34,180 bases of DNA, from contig NZ_FUWR01000026.1 in the NCBI RefSeq assembly GCF_900167465.1, positions 1 through 34,180 of the forward strand. Direction: 5' to 3'. This DNA comes from Trichlorobacter thiogenes (lineage in GTDB: Bacteria > Desulfobacterota > Desulfuromonadia > Geobacterales > Pseudopelobacteraceae). The notes beneath the pieces were generated by a model that had not been told where the DNA came from, made no database searches, and worked only from the letters and a program-made list of their open reading frames with translations. Shown here in pieces: positions 21,923 through 30,433 of this stretch (positions are counted from its first letter, which is position 1; each line of letters starts with the position of its first letter). The position numbers were made by a program, and so were the translations under genes.

Positions 21923-24152
21923 GTGCAGCTATTGCTGCCTGCCCCAGGGCAATACCACCATCATTAGGCGGCACCAATCTATGTATAAAGACTGAAAAAT
22001 GAGATTTTGCCAAGAAAGTATACACCAACTCGGTTAAAAGACGATTCTGAAACACACCACCGGACAGCACCACACGATCTAAACCGGTTTCCTTACGGAT
22101 CAGCGCACAGCCATCCACCACTGCCATAGCCAGACTGGCGTGGAAGGCCCAGGCCAATGATGCCACAGGCTCGCCTGTTTGCAGCCGCTGCAGCAGTCCC
22201 AGCAGCATCGGCAGCGGATCAAGCTGAAACGGCCTGCCCGGTTGCAGCTGATACGGCAGCAGATCTGTTGTTGCTGCCGTCTCTGCCAACGCCTCCAGCG
22301 CCATACCAGCCTGGCCGTCAAAGCTGTTACGGGTAGCCGCCCCGGTCAAAAAGGCAACCGCATCAAACAACCGACCGGCACTGGAGGTAAACGGCGCATG
22401 AATCCCCCGCTCCAGCATGGCCTCCAACAGTTGACGCTCTGTAGCGGAAAGTATCGGCATGCCTGGCAGTTGCCAGACAGCATCACCAAGCGATTCCCAA
22501 AGCCAGGCAGCAGCCATCCGCCATGGTTCACGGGCCGCAACATCGCCGCCGGGCAGGCGCACCTGTTTCAGATGGCCGGCCCGCTGCACAGCTGAATAGC
22601 CCCCCACCAGAAACTCGCCCCCCCAGACCGTGCCATCATCCCCCAGACCGGTGCCGTCAAAGATCACGCCGATCAGGTCGCCATCCAGACCGTTTTCAGC
22701 CATGCAGGAGGCCAGATGGGCGTGGTGGTGCTGGACTCGTACCAGCGGCAGCCCCAGTTCTTCGGCATAACGGGTGGAGAGGTAGTCCGGATGCTGATCG
22801 CAGACCACCCACTCCGGCCTGATCTCCATAATTGTGCTGAGATGACCAATCGTCTGGCGAAAGGTATCCAGAGTGGCCTCATTTTTCAGATCACCGATAT
22901 GCTGGCTGAGAAAAGCCTGCCTGCTGCGGGTCAGGCAGACCGTATTTTTCAGTTCTGCCCCCACTGCCAGAATAGTTCCAGACTCAAACGGCAGCAGCAC
23001 CGGTCGCGGTACATAGCCCCGTGAACGACGGTAAAAGAGCGGCCTGCCCTGAAAGACCCGCAGCACCGAATCATCGGTTCGCACCTGTATTGGCCGGTTG
23101 TGAGTCAGGATGGCATCGGCAATGCCGGACAGTTTTTTCTGCGCTTCCTGATCATCCGCAATCATCGGCTCATCAGAGGCATTGGCGCTGGTCATCACCA
23201 ACGCCTTCAACGTGGTATCGGCAAATAGCAACTGGTGCAGCGGCGTATAGGCCAGCATCAGACCGATCCAGCGGCTGCCTGGGGCAACCAGCCCGGAGAC
23301 CGGCGAATCAGCCCTGCTGCGCACAATCACCACCGGCGCCTCGGCTCCGGCCAGCAGCCGTTCTTCCATCTCTGAGAGATCTGCCAACTGCCTCGCCGTT
23401 GCCAGATCAGGCACCATCACCGCAAACGGCTTTTCATCCCGCTTTTTGCGCTGCCGCAACCGGGCCACCGCCTGATCATTGCAGGCATCCACTGCCAGAT
23501 GATAGCCGCCCAACCCTTTCACCGCCACAATCTTGCCCTGTTGCAGCAGGACAATCGCCTGCCCCAGCGGATCAGCATGTGGGGGAATCAAGGACAGCTG
23601 AGGACCACAGGCCGGACAGGCGATCGGTTGGGCATGGAAACGGCGGTCAAGGGGATTACTATATTCTTCTTCACATTCAGGACAGAGAGGAAAGCCAGCC
23701 ATGGTGGTCAGGGGACGATCATAGGGGATGCCGGTCACAATGGTCCAGCGGGGACCGCAGTTGGTGCAGGTGATAAAGGGATGCTGGAAACGACGGTCAG
23801 CAGGATCACACAGTTCTCTCAGGCAGTCAGCACACAAGGCGCTATCCGGGGCAATCTGGGGTTCACGCCTGCCATCGCTGCTGGCAAGGATCACAAAGCC
23901 GGTTTCTTCGTCAATAATCGGGATATCGCTTGAATCAAGCGAACTGATGACTGCCAGCGGCGGCAGCTCTGACTGCAGGCGGCAGCTAAACGCGGCAAGC
24001 TGTTCCTCCCCACCCTGCAGCTCAAGCTCCACCCCGGCCGGCGTATTGCGCACCCAGCCAGTCAGGCTCAGCTCAGTTGCCAGGCGAAAGACAAAAGGGC
24101 GGAACCCCACCCCTTGGACAATGCCGGTAATGATGGACTGCTGGCGGATCAT
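21909..24152 (-). CDS. hypF: carbamoyltransferase HypF
   Basis: HypF converts carbamoyl phosphate to a carbamoyl-adenylate and loads HypE, the source of the cyanide ligands of [NiFe]-hydrogenase. Domains in order are acylphosphatase (TGIVQGVGFRPFVFRLA, near residue 10), two Cys4 zinc motifs (CADCLRELC...CTNCGPR and CPECEEEY...CPACGPQ), a YrdC-like domain (about 200-380), and a Kae1-like domain with HHHAHLASCMAENG. Length is typical. ATG at 24152 or GTG at 24158 are both possible. Neither has a ribosome site, and the ATG overlaps the stop of a truncated DUF1016 gene (ATGA). The last residues are encoded by repeat copy B. Confidence 0.95.
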   Translation of the reverse strand: MIRQQSIITGIVQGVGFRPFVFRLATELSLTGWVRNTPAGVELELQGGEEQLAAFSCRLQSELPPLAVISSLDSSDIPIIDEETGFVILASSDGRREPQIAPDSALCADCLRELCDPADRRFQHPFITCTNCGPRWTIVTGIPYDRPLTTMAGFPLCPECEEEYSNPLDRRFHAQPIACPACGPQLSLIPPHADPLGQAIVLLQQGKIVAVKGLGGYHLAVDACNDQAVARLRQRKKRDEKPFAVMVPDLATARQLADLSEMEERLLAGAEAPVVIVRSRADSPVSGLVAPGSRWIGLMLAYTPLHQLLFADTTLKALVMTSANASDEPMIADDQEAQKKLSGIADAILTHNRPIQVRTDDSVLRVFQGRPLFYRRSRGYVPRPVLLPFESGTILAVGAELKNTVCLTRSRQAFLSQHIGDLKNEATLDTFRQTIGHLSTIMEIRPEWVVCDQHPDYLSTRYAEELGLPLVRVQHHHAHLASCMAENGLDGDLIGVIFDGTGLGDDGTVWGGEFLVGGYSAVQRAGHLKQVRLPGGDVAAREPWRMAAAWLWESLGDAVWQLPGMPILSATERQLLEAMLERGIHAPFTSSAGRLFDAVAFLTGAATRNSFDGQAGMALEALAETAATTDLLPYQLQPGRPFQLDPLPMLLGLLQRLQTGEPVASLAWAFHASLAMAVVDGCALIRKETGLDRVVLSGGVFQNRLLTELVYTFLAKSHFSVFIHRLVPPNDGGIALGQAAIAAQTGP

Positions 24153-24475
24153 ATCCACGATTGTGCAACAAGCTGTTGCACAAATTGTTCATCCGGCCAA
24201 GCTTCTGCAACCTTCCGCATATACGTTAGGTTTCTTGGAGAAAAACCCTTCATATCAGTAAACTCAGCACGCAGATCCTTTGCCAGTCGCTCAACGATCT
24301 TGGCCCCCCATCCTTCCCGTTCCTGCCGCTCCAAAATATCACGGCCAATCTGCCAGTAGAGCAGTACCAGCTCGCGGTTGGCTGCCAGAGCTGCCCGTAT
24401 TCTGGCAGAGCGAATGCGATGCTTCAGGTCTTGCAAAAACTTCCTGTAGCTTGTGGTGATCTCATTGGTGGTCAT
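24149..24475 (-). pseudogene. DUF1016 (YhcG) N-terminal fragment
   Basis: ATG at 24475 opens a 108-residue frame. It matches the N-terminal domain of DUF1016/YhcG proteins (LLYWQIGRDILERQEREGWG, then FSPRNLTYMRKVAEAWPDEQ and QQLVAQ). In the family the next residues are normally IPWGHN, followed by a PD-(D/E)XK nuclease domain. Here the frame ends SWI and a stop at exactly that point, where hypF begins. The nuclease half is missing, so it is a truncated gene. It may still be translated, since its stop codon overlaps the hypF ATG. It is distinct from the full-length DUF1016 gene at 24793. Confidence 0.8.
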
Positions 24476-24507
24476 GGTTTGACCCAAAACAGTTCGATTG
24501 CCAGCAT
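24472..24507 (-). other. 11-codon open frame overlapping the DUF1016 fragment start
   Basis: MLAIELFWVKP begins at ATG 24507, which has a strong AAGGAGG 8 bases upstream. Its TGA overlaps the ATG of the DUF1016 fragment (ATGA). It could act as a leader for coupled translation or be a chance remnant. No homology is claimed. Confidence 0.3.
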
Positions 24508-24522
24508 AGCAATTCCTCCTTT

Positions 24523-24681
24523 TCAGATTTCTCTTATGACCATTTCGGTGGCGTAGGGAGCAGTACTTTTTTCAGTCACTTTCAAACTGATGGCAGCTTC
24601 AAGTGCCTGTATTGGGGTTGCGTTGAATTGAGTGAGCTTGTAGGCGCTATCTTTGAGGAGTTCTGCAAGTGAGAAGGTCAT
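24523..24681 (-). pseudogene. 52-residue remnant resembling the N-terminus of a restriction-type protein
   Basis: ATG at 24681 opens MTFSLAELLKDSAYKLTQFN and runs 52 codons to TGA. The DSAYKLTQF and ALEAAI stretches recall the start of type I restriction-related proteins that carry an HsdR-N-like domain, but this is from memory and weak. The family would be several hundred residues longer, so this is probably a 5' remnant. It lies directly upstream of the DUF1016 fragment in the same orientation. The remaining 24682-24792 shows nothing recognisable. Confidence 0.4.
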
Positions 24682-24792
24682 GAATGTTCCCTGTAGGTAT
24701 TTTGGAGAATCAAGTCAGCGGAAGCGTGTAAAGCTTAAGCGCTGACACCGACATAATCGCTAAAAACATGGGGATTATGGAGTAGGATGGCA

Positions 24793-25860
24793 TTACGTTC
24801 TATCACGGTTAATATTTAAATCATCAATCCCAAGCAATTCCCGCTCACGATCCAACTCAGCCCTCAGTTCATCTTCAGTTGGCAGTACCAGCCGGTATTT
24901 ACTTGCAAAAAGCTGTTCATTCTCCGCCAGCACCGAATAACGCACCACTGAGGCATCTTTCTGGGCACAAAGGATAATGCCCACCGTCGGGTTGTCATCC
25001 TCCCCGCGCTTCAGGTCATCATACATCCGTACATACATGTCCATCTGGCCGATATCCTGATGGGCCAACTCATCTGTTTTCAGATCAAATAGCACAAAAC
25101 ACTTGAGCAGATAGTTGTAGAAGACAAGGTCAATATAAAAGTCCTTACTCTCGGTACTTATCCGCTGTTGCCTGGCAACAAAAGCAAATCCCTTGCCCAG
25201 CTCCATCAAAAACGACTGCAGATTGTCTATCAAAGCCTGCTCCAGCTTGACCTCTAAAAGCTTGCCGGGACTTGGCAGCCCCAGAAACTCAAGCAGTACC
25301 GGATCACGTACAAACTCCCGAGGCGAAGGAGGCAGAGCGGCAATATTCGTATCAGCTTCATCAATAACCGCCTTGCGGTCCTGGCTGGCCAGCAAACGCT
25401 CGTAATAAAGCGTGCCGATCTGCCGATCAAGGGCACGGGTAGACCAGTTTTGAGTGGCAGCTTCCAGCATATACCACTCACGGGCTTTCTCATTTTCAAC
25501 CCGTAAAAGCAGCCGGTAGTGAGTCCAGCTTAATTCGAGACGCAGTGCGTCTCGAATTGGAAACAGTTGATAGAACTGCCTCATTTTACGGAGGTTGGTC
25601 GTGTCAAAACCTGTTCCAAACTCAATTGTCAAGGCATCTGCCAAACGTGGAAGCAGGCGGGCTCCATATTCGGCACGACCAGCACCCCTCTGTTCAAATT
25701 CAACGATATGCCGCCCCATCTCCCAGCAGGTCTGCACCTGCACAACATCAACGGCACGCAGTACCTGCTGCCTGGCGGCAACAATCAGCTGCCGCAGGTT
25801 ATCCAGCAGGCTTGTGACTGGCGCATCGTCCTTATTGTTCTGTACAACGTTAGTGCCCAT
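24793..25860 (-). CDS. DUF1016/YhcG family PD-(D/E)XK nuclease-domain protein
   Basis: The full-length 355-residue product has the DUF1016 N-terminal helical domain (about 15-175, with CWEMGRHIVEFEQRG and TTNLRKMRQFYQLFP) and a C-terminal PD-(D/E)XK nuclease-like domain. Candidate active-site residues are Glu207 (KLEQAL), Asp244 (FYIDLVFYN), Asp259 and Lys261 (FDLK). Such genes are often found in mobile or defence-associated regions; the physiological role is unknown. GGAGC precedes the ATG. It sits between hypB and the broken genes before hypF, all in the same direction, so it interrupts the hyp cluster without reversing transcription. Confidence 0.9.
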   Translation of the reverse strand: MGTNVVQNNKDDAPVTSLLDNLRQLIVAARQQVLRAVDVVQVQTCWEMGRHIVEFEQRGAGRAEYGARLLPRLADALTIEFGTGFDTTNLRKMRQFYQLFPIRDALRLELSWTHYRLLLRVENEKAREWYMLEAATQNWSTRALDRQIGTLYYERLLASQDRKAVIDEADTNIAALPPSPREFVRDPVLLEFLGLPSPGKLLEVKLEQALIDNLQSFLMELGKGFAFVARQQRISTESKDFYIDLVFYNYLLKCFVLFDLKTDELAHQDIGQMDMYVRMYDDLKRGEDDNPTVGIILCAQKDASVVRYSVLAENEQLFASKYRLVLPTEDELRAELDRERELLGIDDLNINRDRT

Positions 25861-25905
25861 AGCATCTGCTCCGGCTGTTAATAGCTGCGGCTATTTAACT
25901 TCTAA

Positions 25906-26784
25906 CTATCTCCCCAGCTCCCGTTCCAGCCAGCCATACCACCCATCCAGCCCCTGCCCGCTGGTGGCTGACACCTCAAGGATAGCCAGATCATGGCTGA
26001 CCCGACCCGCATATTCCTTGCACTGGGGCACGTCAAAGGTCAGGTGCGGTAGCAGGTCCACCTTGTTCAACAGCATCAGGCCGGAGTTATGGAACATCTG
26101 GGGATATTTCAGCGGTTTATCTTCACCTTCGGTCACCGACAGCACCACCACCTTGTGGGCCTCCCCCAGATCAAAGGCAGCCGGACAGACCAGGTTGCCG
26201 ACGTTCTCGATAAACAGGATGTCCAACTGGTCCAGATCAAAGGCCTCGGTGGCATGCATCACCATGTGGGCATCCAGGTGACAGCCGGCCCCGGTATTGA
26301 TCTGCTTGACCGGCACACCGGTGGCGGCGATCCGGCGGGCATCGTTATCGGTCTGCTGATCCCCTTCTATCACCGCACAACGGTACTTCCCAGACAGATC
26401 CCGCAGGGTGCGCTCCAGCAAGGTGGTCTTGCCGGAACCGGGGGAAGAGACCAGGTTCAGCACCAGGATTCCCTTTTCCTTGAACAGGGCACGGTTAAAG
26501 GAGGCCAGCCGGTTGTTCTTGGCCAGGATATCCTCTTCAATGGTGATTTTTTTGCTGCGATGGGCCTCGTCATGGCTGTGCTGGTGTGGCTGAGCATCGT
26601 CATGCAGGTGATCATGGTGGTGATGCTGATCACCGTGGTCGTGATCATGGCTATGGGGATGAGGGTGACTATGGCTTTGATCGCCATGGGTATGTTCATG
26701 CTCATGGATATGTTCATGGTCATGGATATGTTCATGGTCGTGATGATGATCAGAATGAGGGCCGCAGCCGCAGGTTGTACACAT
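25906..26784 (-). CDS. hypB: hydrogenase nickel-incorporation GTPase HypB, His-rich
   Basis: HypB is a GTPase that, with HypA, delivers nickel to hydrogenase. The 292-residue product begins with the high-affinity nickel motif CTTCGCG (Cys2, Cys5, Cys7). A histidine-rich region follows, with 30 His among residues 10-75, probably for nickel storage. The GTPase part has the P-loop SPGSGKTT (114-121), the metal-site region GAGCHLD, and NKVDLL. AGGAGG lies just before the ATG. It is the first gene of the leftward cluster; hypA and hypE are not in the window. Confidence 0.96.
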   Translation of the reverse strand: MCTTCGCGPHSDHHHDHEHIHDHEHIHEHEHTHGDQSHSHPHPHSHDHDHGDQHHHHDHLHDDAQPHQHSHDEAHRSKKITIEEDILAKNNRLASFNRALFKEKGILVLNLVSSPGSGKTTLLERTLRDLSGKYRCAVIEGDQQTDNDARRIAATGVPVKQINTGAGCHLDAHMVMHATEAFDLDQLDILFIENVGNLVCPAAFDLGEAHKVVVLSVTEGEDKPLKYPQMFHNSGLMLLNKVDLLPHLTFDVPQCKEYAGRVSHDLAILEVSATSGQGLDGWYGWLERELGR

Positions 26785-26817
26785 GAGAAGCCTCCTGAAA
26801 CAGAGTTGATTGCGACA

Positions 26818-26846
26818 GTCTTACCGAGGCAAATAACGTTGGTCAA
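26818..26846 (-). promoter_or_regulatory. possible promoter for the hypB cluster
   Basis: On the minus strand TTGACC (26846-26841) and TAAGAC (26823-26818) have a 17-base spacer and lie about 35 bases before hypB. The -10 is weak. Confidence 0.4.
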
Positions 26847-26872
26847 GCGCTAAAAGGCTGCACCCTGTATAC

Positions 26873-28675
26873 CTAATCTGCCCTACAATCAAACTGCAGG
26901 CAGTACAGGCGGGCATACTCGCCGTTCAGTGTCAGCAGCTGGTCATGTCGCCCCTCTTCAACCACCCGCCCTTTGTTGATCACCACAATCCGGTCGGCAT
27001 CCCGCACCGTGGAAAGCCGGTGGGCAATCACCAGGGCAGTGCGTCCAGCCAATAGCCGCTCTACCCCTTCCTGAATCAGGCGTTCGCTCTCACTATCCAC
27101 GCTGGCGGTGGCTTCATCCAGGATCAGCAGTTCAGGATCAAAGGCCACAGCCCGTGCAAAACAGAGCAGTTGCCGTTCACCTAGAGACAAGTCCCCGCCC
27201 CGCTCAGCCAACTGGGTGTCGTACCCCTGCGGCAGCTGTTCGATAAAGCGATCCGCACCCACCGTAACCGCTGCCTGACGCATCCGCTGTGCAGCCTGTT
27301 GATCCCCCAGGCAGATGTTAAAACCAACTGTGCCTGCAAAGACAAACGGTTCCTGCGAAACCAGTGCCATACGTCGGCGCAGCTGATCCCGTTGCAACTG
27401 ACGGATATCAACCCCATCAACCAGAATCTGCCCGCTATCCAGTTCATACATCCGGGACAACAGCCTGATCACGGTAGTCTTGCCGCCGCCGCTCTCCCCC
27501 ACCAGCGCCACCCGCTCCCCCCTCTGCAGGGTCAGGCTGAAATCAGTCAGCGTCGGTTCATCAGGACGGTAGGAGAAGCTGACATTGCGAAAGGCAACAA
27601 AGGGGAAAGAAATCCCCCCTTCCCCGCTTTGGCAAAGGGGGGTGCCCACTTGAACGGGGAGATTTGCGTCTTCTTCCTTTTCATCCAACAAAGCAAAGAT
27701 CCGCTCCAGCGCAGCCATAGCCCCCTGCATGATACCGTACTTGGCCGAGAGATCCCGGATCGGGCCAAAGAACTTTTCAATGTACTGGATAAAGGCCACC
27801 AGGGTACCGAAGGTCAGGATACCGTGCAGCATCTGACCGCTGCCGTACCAGATGATCAGGGCGATGGCCAGGGAGGAGAACATCTCCACAATGGCGTAGA
27901 GCGAGGCGTCCCAGGTGATGACCGGCCTGTTGGCCTCACGGTGGGCGTAATTTAATTCTGTAAAGCGGGCCTGCTCCTCACGCTCTTTGCTAAAGGCCTG
28001 TACGACGGAGACCGCGCCAAGCACCTCGGACAGGTGACCATTCATCTTGCCCAGCCGGGAGCGGACCTCACGAAAGGCCTGTCGCATATTGCGCCGGAAC
28101 AGCCAGGCCACAAAGATCAGCGGTGGCAAGACCGTAAAGGTCACCAGCGACAGCTTGATATCCATCCAGAGCATGGCGGCCACGATCCCGGCCAGCAGTA
28201 GAAAATCACCGATTACCGACACGATCCCGGCGGCAAACATCTCCCCCAGCGCCTCAACATCACTGGTCAGGCGGGTAACCACCCCGCCGGTGGCAGACCG
28301 GTCAAACCAGGGCACCGGAAGCCGCAGCAGGTGTTGAAACAGGGTGGCCCGTAGATCCGCCATTACCCGCTGTCCAACCATCTGCAGTCCATAGACCTCG
28401 CCCCAGGTCAGCAATGCCTCAAGTAACAACAGCAGCAGAAACAGGGCAGCCGGACCGGCCAGCTGATCCAGACGGCCGGGGGTGATGGCATGGTCAATGG
28501 CGTATTTAAGTAGTAGCGGCTGTGCCAAACGACAGAGGGTGGTAAGGGGAAGCAGCAGCAGAATCCAGCCCACGGTCAGGCGATACGGCACCAGATAGCC
28601 CAGAAACCGGCGCAGTAATCGCCCGTCGTAGGCCTTGCCAGCTATGGCATCTTCATGCAGACCACCGTGGTGCAT
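26873..28675 (-). CDS. MsbA-type ABC exporter (fused membrane and ATPase domains)
   Basis: The 600-residue product has six hydrophobic segments (about 25-320) of the type-1 exporter membrane domain. The ATPase domain has Walker A GESGGGKT (about 395), the signature LSLGERQLL, Walker B LLILDEATAS, and the switch His in AHRLS. It should act as a homo- or heterodimer exporting a lipid, peptide or drug; the substrate cannot be told. The linker at about 343-356 (VGTPLCQSGEGGIS) is encoded by a palindromic C/G-rich repeat that seems inserted in frame. GGAAGGAG precedes the ATG. A second exporter half is not adjacent. Confidence 0.93.
   Translation of the reverse strand: MHHGGLHEDAIAGKAYDGRLLRRFLGYLVPYRLTVGWILLLLPLTTLCRLAQPLLLKYAIDHAITPGRLDQLAGPAALFLLLLLLEALLTWGEVYGLQMVGQRVMADLRATLFQHLLRLPVPWFDRSATGGVVTRLTSDVEALGEMFAAGIVSVIGDFLLLAGIVAAMLWMDIKLSLVTFTVLPPLIFVAWLFRRNMRQAFREVRSRLGKMNGHLSEVLGAVSVVQAFSKEREEQARFTELNYAHREANRPVITWDASLYAIVEMFSSLAIALIIWYGSGQMLHGILTFGTLVAFIQYIEKFFGPIRDLSAKYGIMQGAMAALERIFALLDEKEEDANLPVQVGTPLCQSGEGGISFPFVAFRNVSFSYRPDEPTLTDFSLTLQRGERVALVGESGGGKTTVIRLLSRMYELDSGQILVDGVDIRQLQRDQLRRRMALVSQEPFVFAGTVGFNICLGDQQAAQRMRQAAVTVGADRFIEQLPQGYDTQLAERGGDLSLGERQLLCFARAVAFDPELLILDEATASVDSESERLIQEGVERLLAGRTALVIAHRLSTVRDADRIVVINKGRVVEEGRHDQLLTLNGEYARLYCLQFDCRAD
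27609..27648. repeat. C/G-rich palindromic repeat inside the ABC exporter gene
   Basis: The plus strand has CCCCCC-TT, then CCCCGCTTT-GGC-AAAGGGGGG, which folds into a hairpin. The sequence resembles short intergenic palindromes of the CCCCCTTT-AAAGGGGG kind common in bacteria. It lies in the linker-coding part of the gene and keeps the frame open. Confidence 0.6.
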
Positions 28676-28901
28676 TGCTTACTCCTTCCAAGTCTGAAAA
28701 GCTTCGCAGAGCCCCCGATGATTGTCAACTCATTAGCAGGCGCACACCAGCGGTAGAACTCATTTACAACCAAAATTGTGTATTTTGGACAGATGAAGTT
28801 CTTTACTGTTTTATCTGTTTTTCAGATTGACGACTAAAACAGCAATAACGTAGGCTATGTGGTATCAGGTTAGGTTAAATGGCTTCGAAAGGATGAGAAT
28901 C

Positions 28902-29852
28902 ATGGCACCTATCTTTAGCGACAACTCACAATCAATCGGCAACACCCCTCTGGTGAGGCTGAACAAGGTAACCGACGGCGCAGCAGCAACGGTACTGGCA
29001 AAGATTGAAGGGCGTAATCCGGCCTATTCGGTCAAGTGCCGCGTTGGCGCCAATCTGATCTGGGATGCGGAGAAGCGGGGGATCCTGAAGCCGGGGGTGG
29101 AGATTATCGAACCAACCAGCGGCAACACCGGGATCGCCCTGGCCTATGTGGCAGCTGCACGGGGCTACAAACTGACCCTGACCATGCCGGAAACCATGAG
29201 CATTGAACGCCGTCGCGTACTGGCTGCCCTGGGGGCAAATCTGATCCTGACCCCCGGATCAGAAGGAATGAAGGGGGCCATCACACGGGCCGAAGCAATG
29301 GCTGTTGCTGAACCAGAGCGTTACTTTCTGCCACAACAATTTAAAAACCCGGCCAATCCACAAATTCATGAACTGACCACCGGCCCTGAAATCTGGAATG
29401 ACACTGACGGCAGCATTGATCTGCTGGTCTCTGCAGTTGGTACCGGCGGCACCATCAGCGGTATCTCCCGCTATATCAAACAGCAAAAGGGTAAGCAGAT
29501 TATCTCAGTGGCGGTGGAACCGGCAGAAAGTCCGGTTATCAGCCAGCAACTGGCAGGCAAACCGCTGCAGCCGGGCCCCCACAAGATCCAGGGGATCGGC
29601 GCCGGTTTCATACCAGAAACCCTGGACTTAAGCCTGATTGACCGGGTTGAACAGGTAACCGGTGATGAGGCGATCTCCTTTGCCAAACGGCTGGCCCGTG
29701 AAGAAGGGATGCTGGTTGGCATCTCCAGTGGTGCTGCGGCAGCAGCAGCGATACGACTGGCTCAACGAGCAGAGTTTAGTGGCAAGACCATTGTGGTTAT
29801 ACTGCCGGACGGGGCAGAGCGCTACCTCTCAACCCCGCTGTTTGAGGACTAG
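28902..29852 (+). CDS. cysK: cysteine synthase A (O-acetylserine sulfhydrylase)
   Basis: This PLP enzyme makes cysteine from O-acetylserine and sulfide. ATG at 28902 is preferred, with AAGGA 8 bases upstream, giving 316 residues. The PLP lysine is in [14 protein letters not shown], the substrate-binding loop is [15 protein letters not shown], and the phosphate-binding loop is GTGGTISG. The C-terminal [11 protein letters not shown] and the asparagine loop favour CysK over CysM. It is divergent from the ABC exporter across a 226-base gap in which no confident promoter was found. It heads a rightward series with cobU, cobT and a SulP transporter. Confidence 0.95.
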   Translation: MAPIFSDNSQSIGNTPLVRLNKVTDGAAATVLAKIEGRNPAYSVKCRVGANLIWDAEKRGILKPGVEIIEPTSGNTGIALAYVAAARGYKLTLTMPETMSIERRRVLAALGANLILTPGSEGMKGAITRAEAMAVAEPERYFLPQQFKNPANPQIHELTTGPEIWNDTDGSIDLLVSAVGTGGTISGISRYIKQQKGKQIISVAVEPAESPVISQQLAGKPLQPGPHKIQGIGAGFIPETLDLSLIDRVEQVTGDEAISFAKRLAREEGMLVGISSGAAAAAAIRLAQRAEFSGKTIVVILPDGAERYLSTPLFED

Positions 29853-29908
29853 CGCCTCGGAACAGCTCCTGTTTTGCACCACCACACTGGCCTTCACAAG
29901 GAATACGC

Positions 29909-30433
29909 ATGCGGCTTAAGGTAACCGTTCCGGTTGATCTCACAACATACCCGAAACTGACATTTAACGGGCTTTTCTATTTTATTGCAGATTCTCTACG
30001 GGTTGAGCAGGTTAGAACCACGGTCTACGACGAAAATCAGATCAATTTTTCAACCGGCCTTTTTCGCCTGTTGTGGGATTGGGCACCGCTCTCCACGATC
30101 TTTGGCGGAGAAATCCGTTTTCAAACAGATACTCAACGGATACTTATCATAAGCCGCCTGAGCTTTATTGATACCGCAGTTATAGCGTCTGTACTGGTAG
30201 GATTGATGGCCTACGTGAACTATCGCGTCTTTTTACTTGGTAAAGGCGATCAGATCTTTTACGTTGTCGCCTGGCTTGGGATTTTAGGCGGAAACATGCT
30301 TTTCTCAATCAGCAGGTGGCGACAGTTTATCCGGCAATGTGTCAAAGACGCGGCTGATCGGGTCTATCTGTCAAAAGAGGATATACTTGCCTCACCCGTT
30401 AATCGGAGGGATGAATGCCCAACAACACCCTGA
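29909..30433 (+). CDS. unknown membrane protein
   Basis: The 174-residue product is not recognised. The N-terminal 80 residues look soluble (MRLKVTVPVDLTTYPKLTFN, and IRFQTDTQRILIISRLS). Two hydrophobic segments follow (about 86-106 and 116-135), then a basic C-terminal tail. CAAGGAATACGC precedes the ATG. Its last 19 bases overlap the start of cobU in another frame, so it is probably translated just before cobU. A link to cobalamin is suggested only by this overlap. Confidence 0.75.
   Translation: MRLKVTVPVDLTTYPKLTFNGLFYFIADSLRVEQVRTTVYDENQINFSTGLFRLLWDWAPLSTIFGGEIRFQTDTQRILIISRLSFIDTAVIASVLVGLMAYVNYRVFLLGKGDQIFYVVAWLGILGGNMLFSISRWRQFIRQCVKDAADRVYLSKEDILASPVNRRDECPTTP

Noticed and set aside
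23021-23773. Long plus-strand open frame of about 250 codons opposite hypF
   Set aside because: It lies wholly antisense to hypF, whose motifs are clear, and its product is rich in Pro, Arg, Ser and Ala with no recognisable domain. It is a shadow frame of a GC-rich gene.
26550-26760. Short tandem repeats with CATGGT/CATGAT units as a CRISPR or satellite
   Set aside because: They encode the His/Asp/Glu-rich stretch of HypB in frame; there are no spacers and no regular unit.
29853-29908. Cobalamin riboswitch upstream of the cobU group
   Set aside because: No B12-box-like sequence or matching fold was seen here or upstream of cysK; the gaps are too short for one before cobU.
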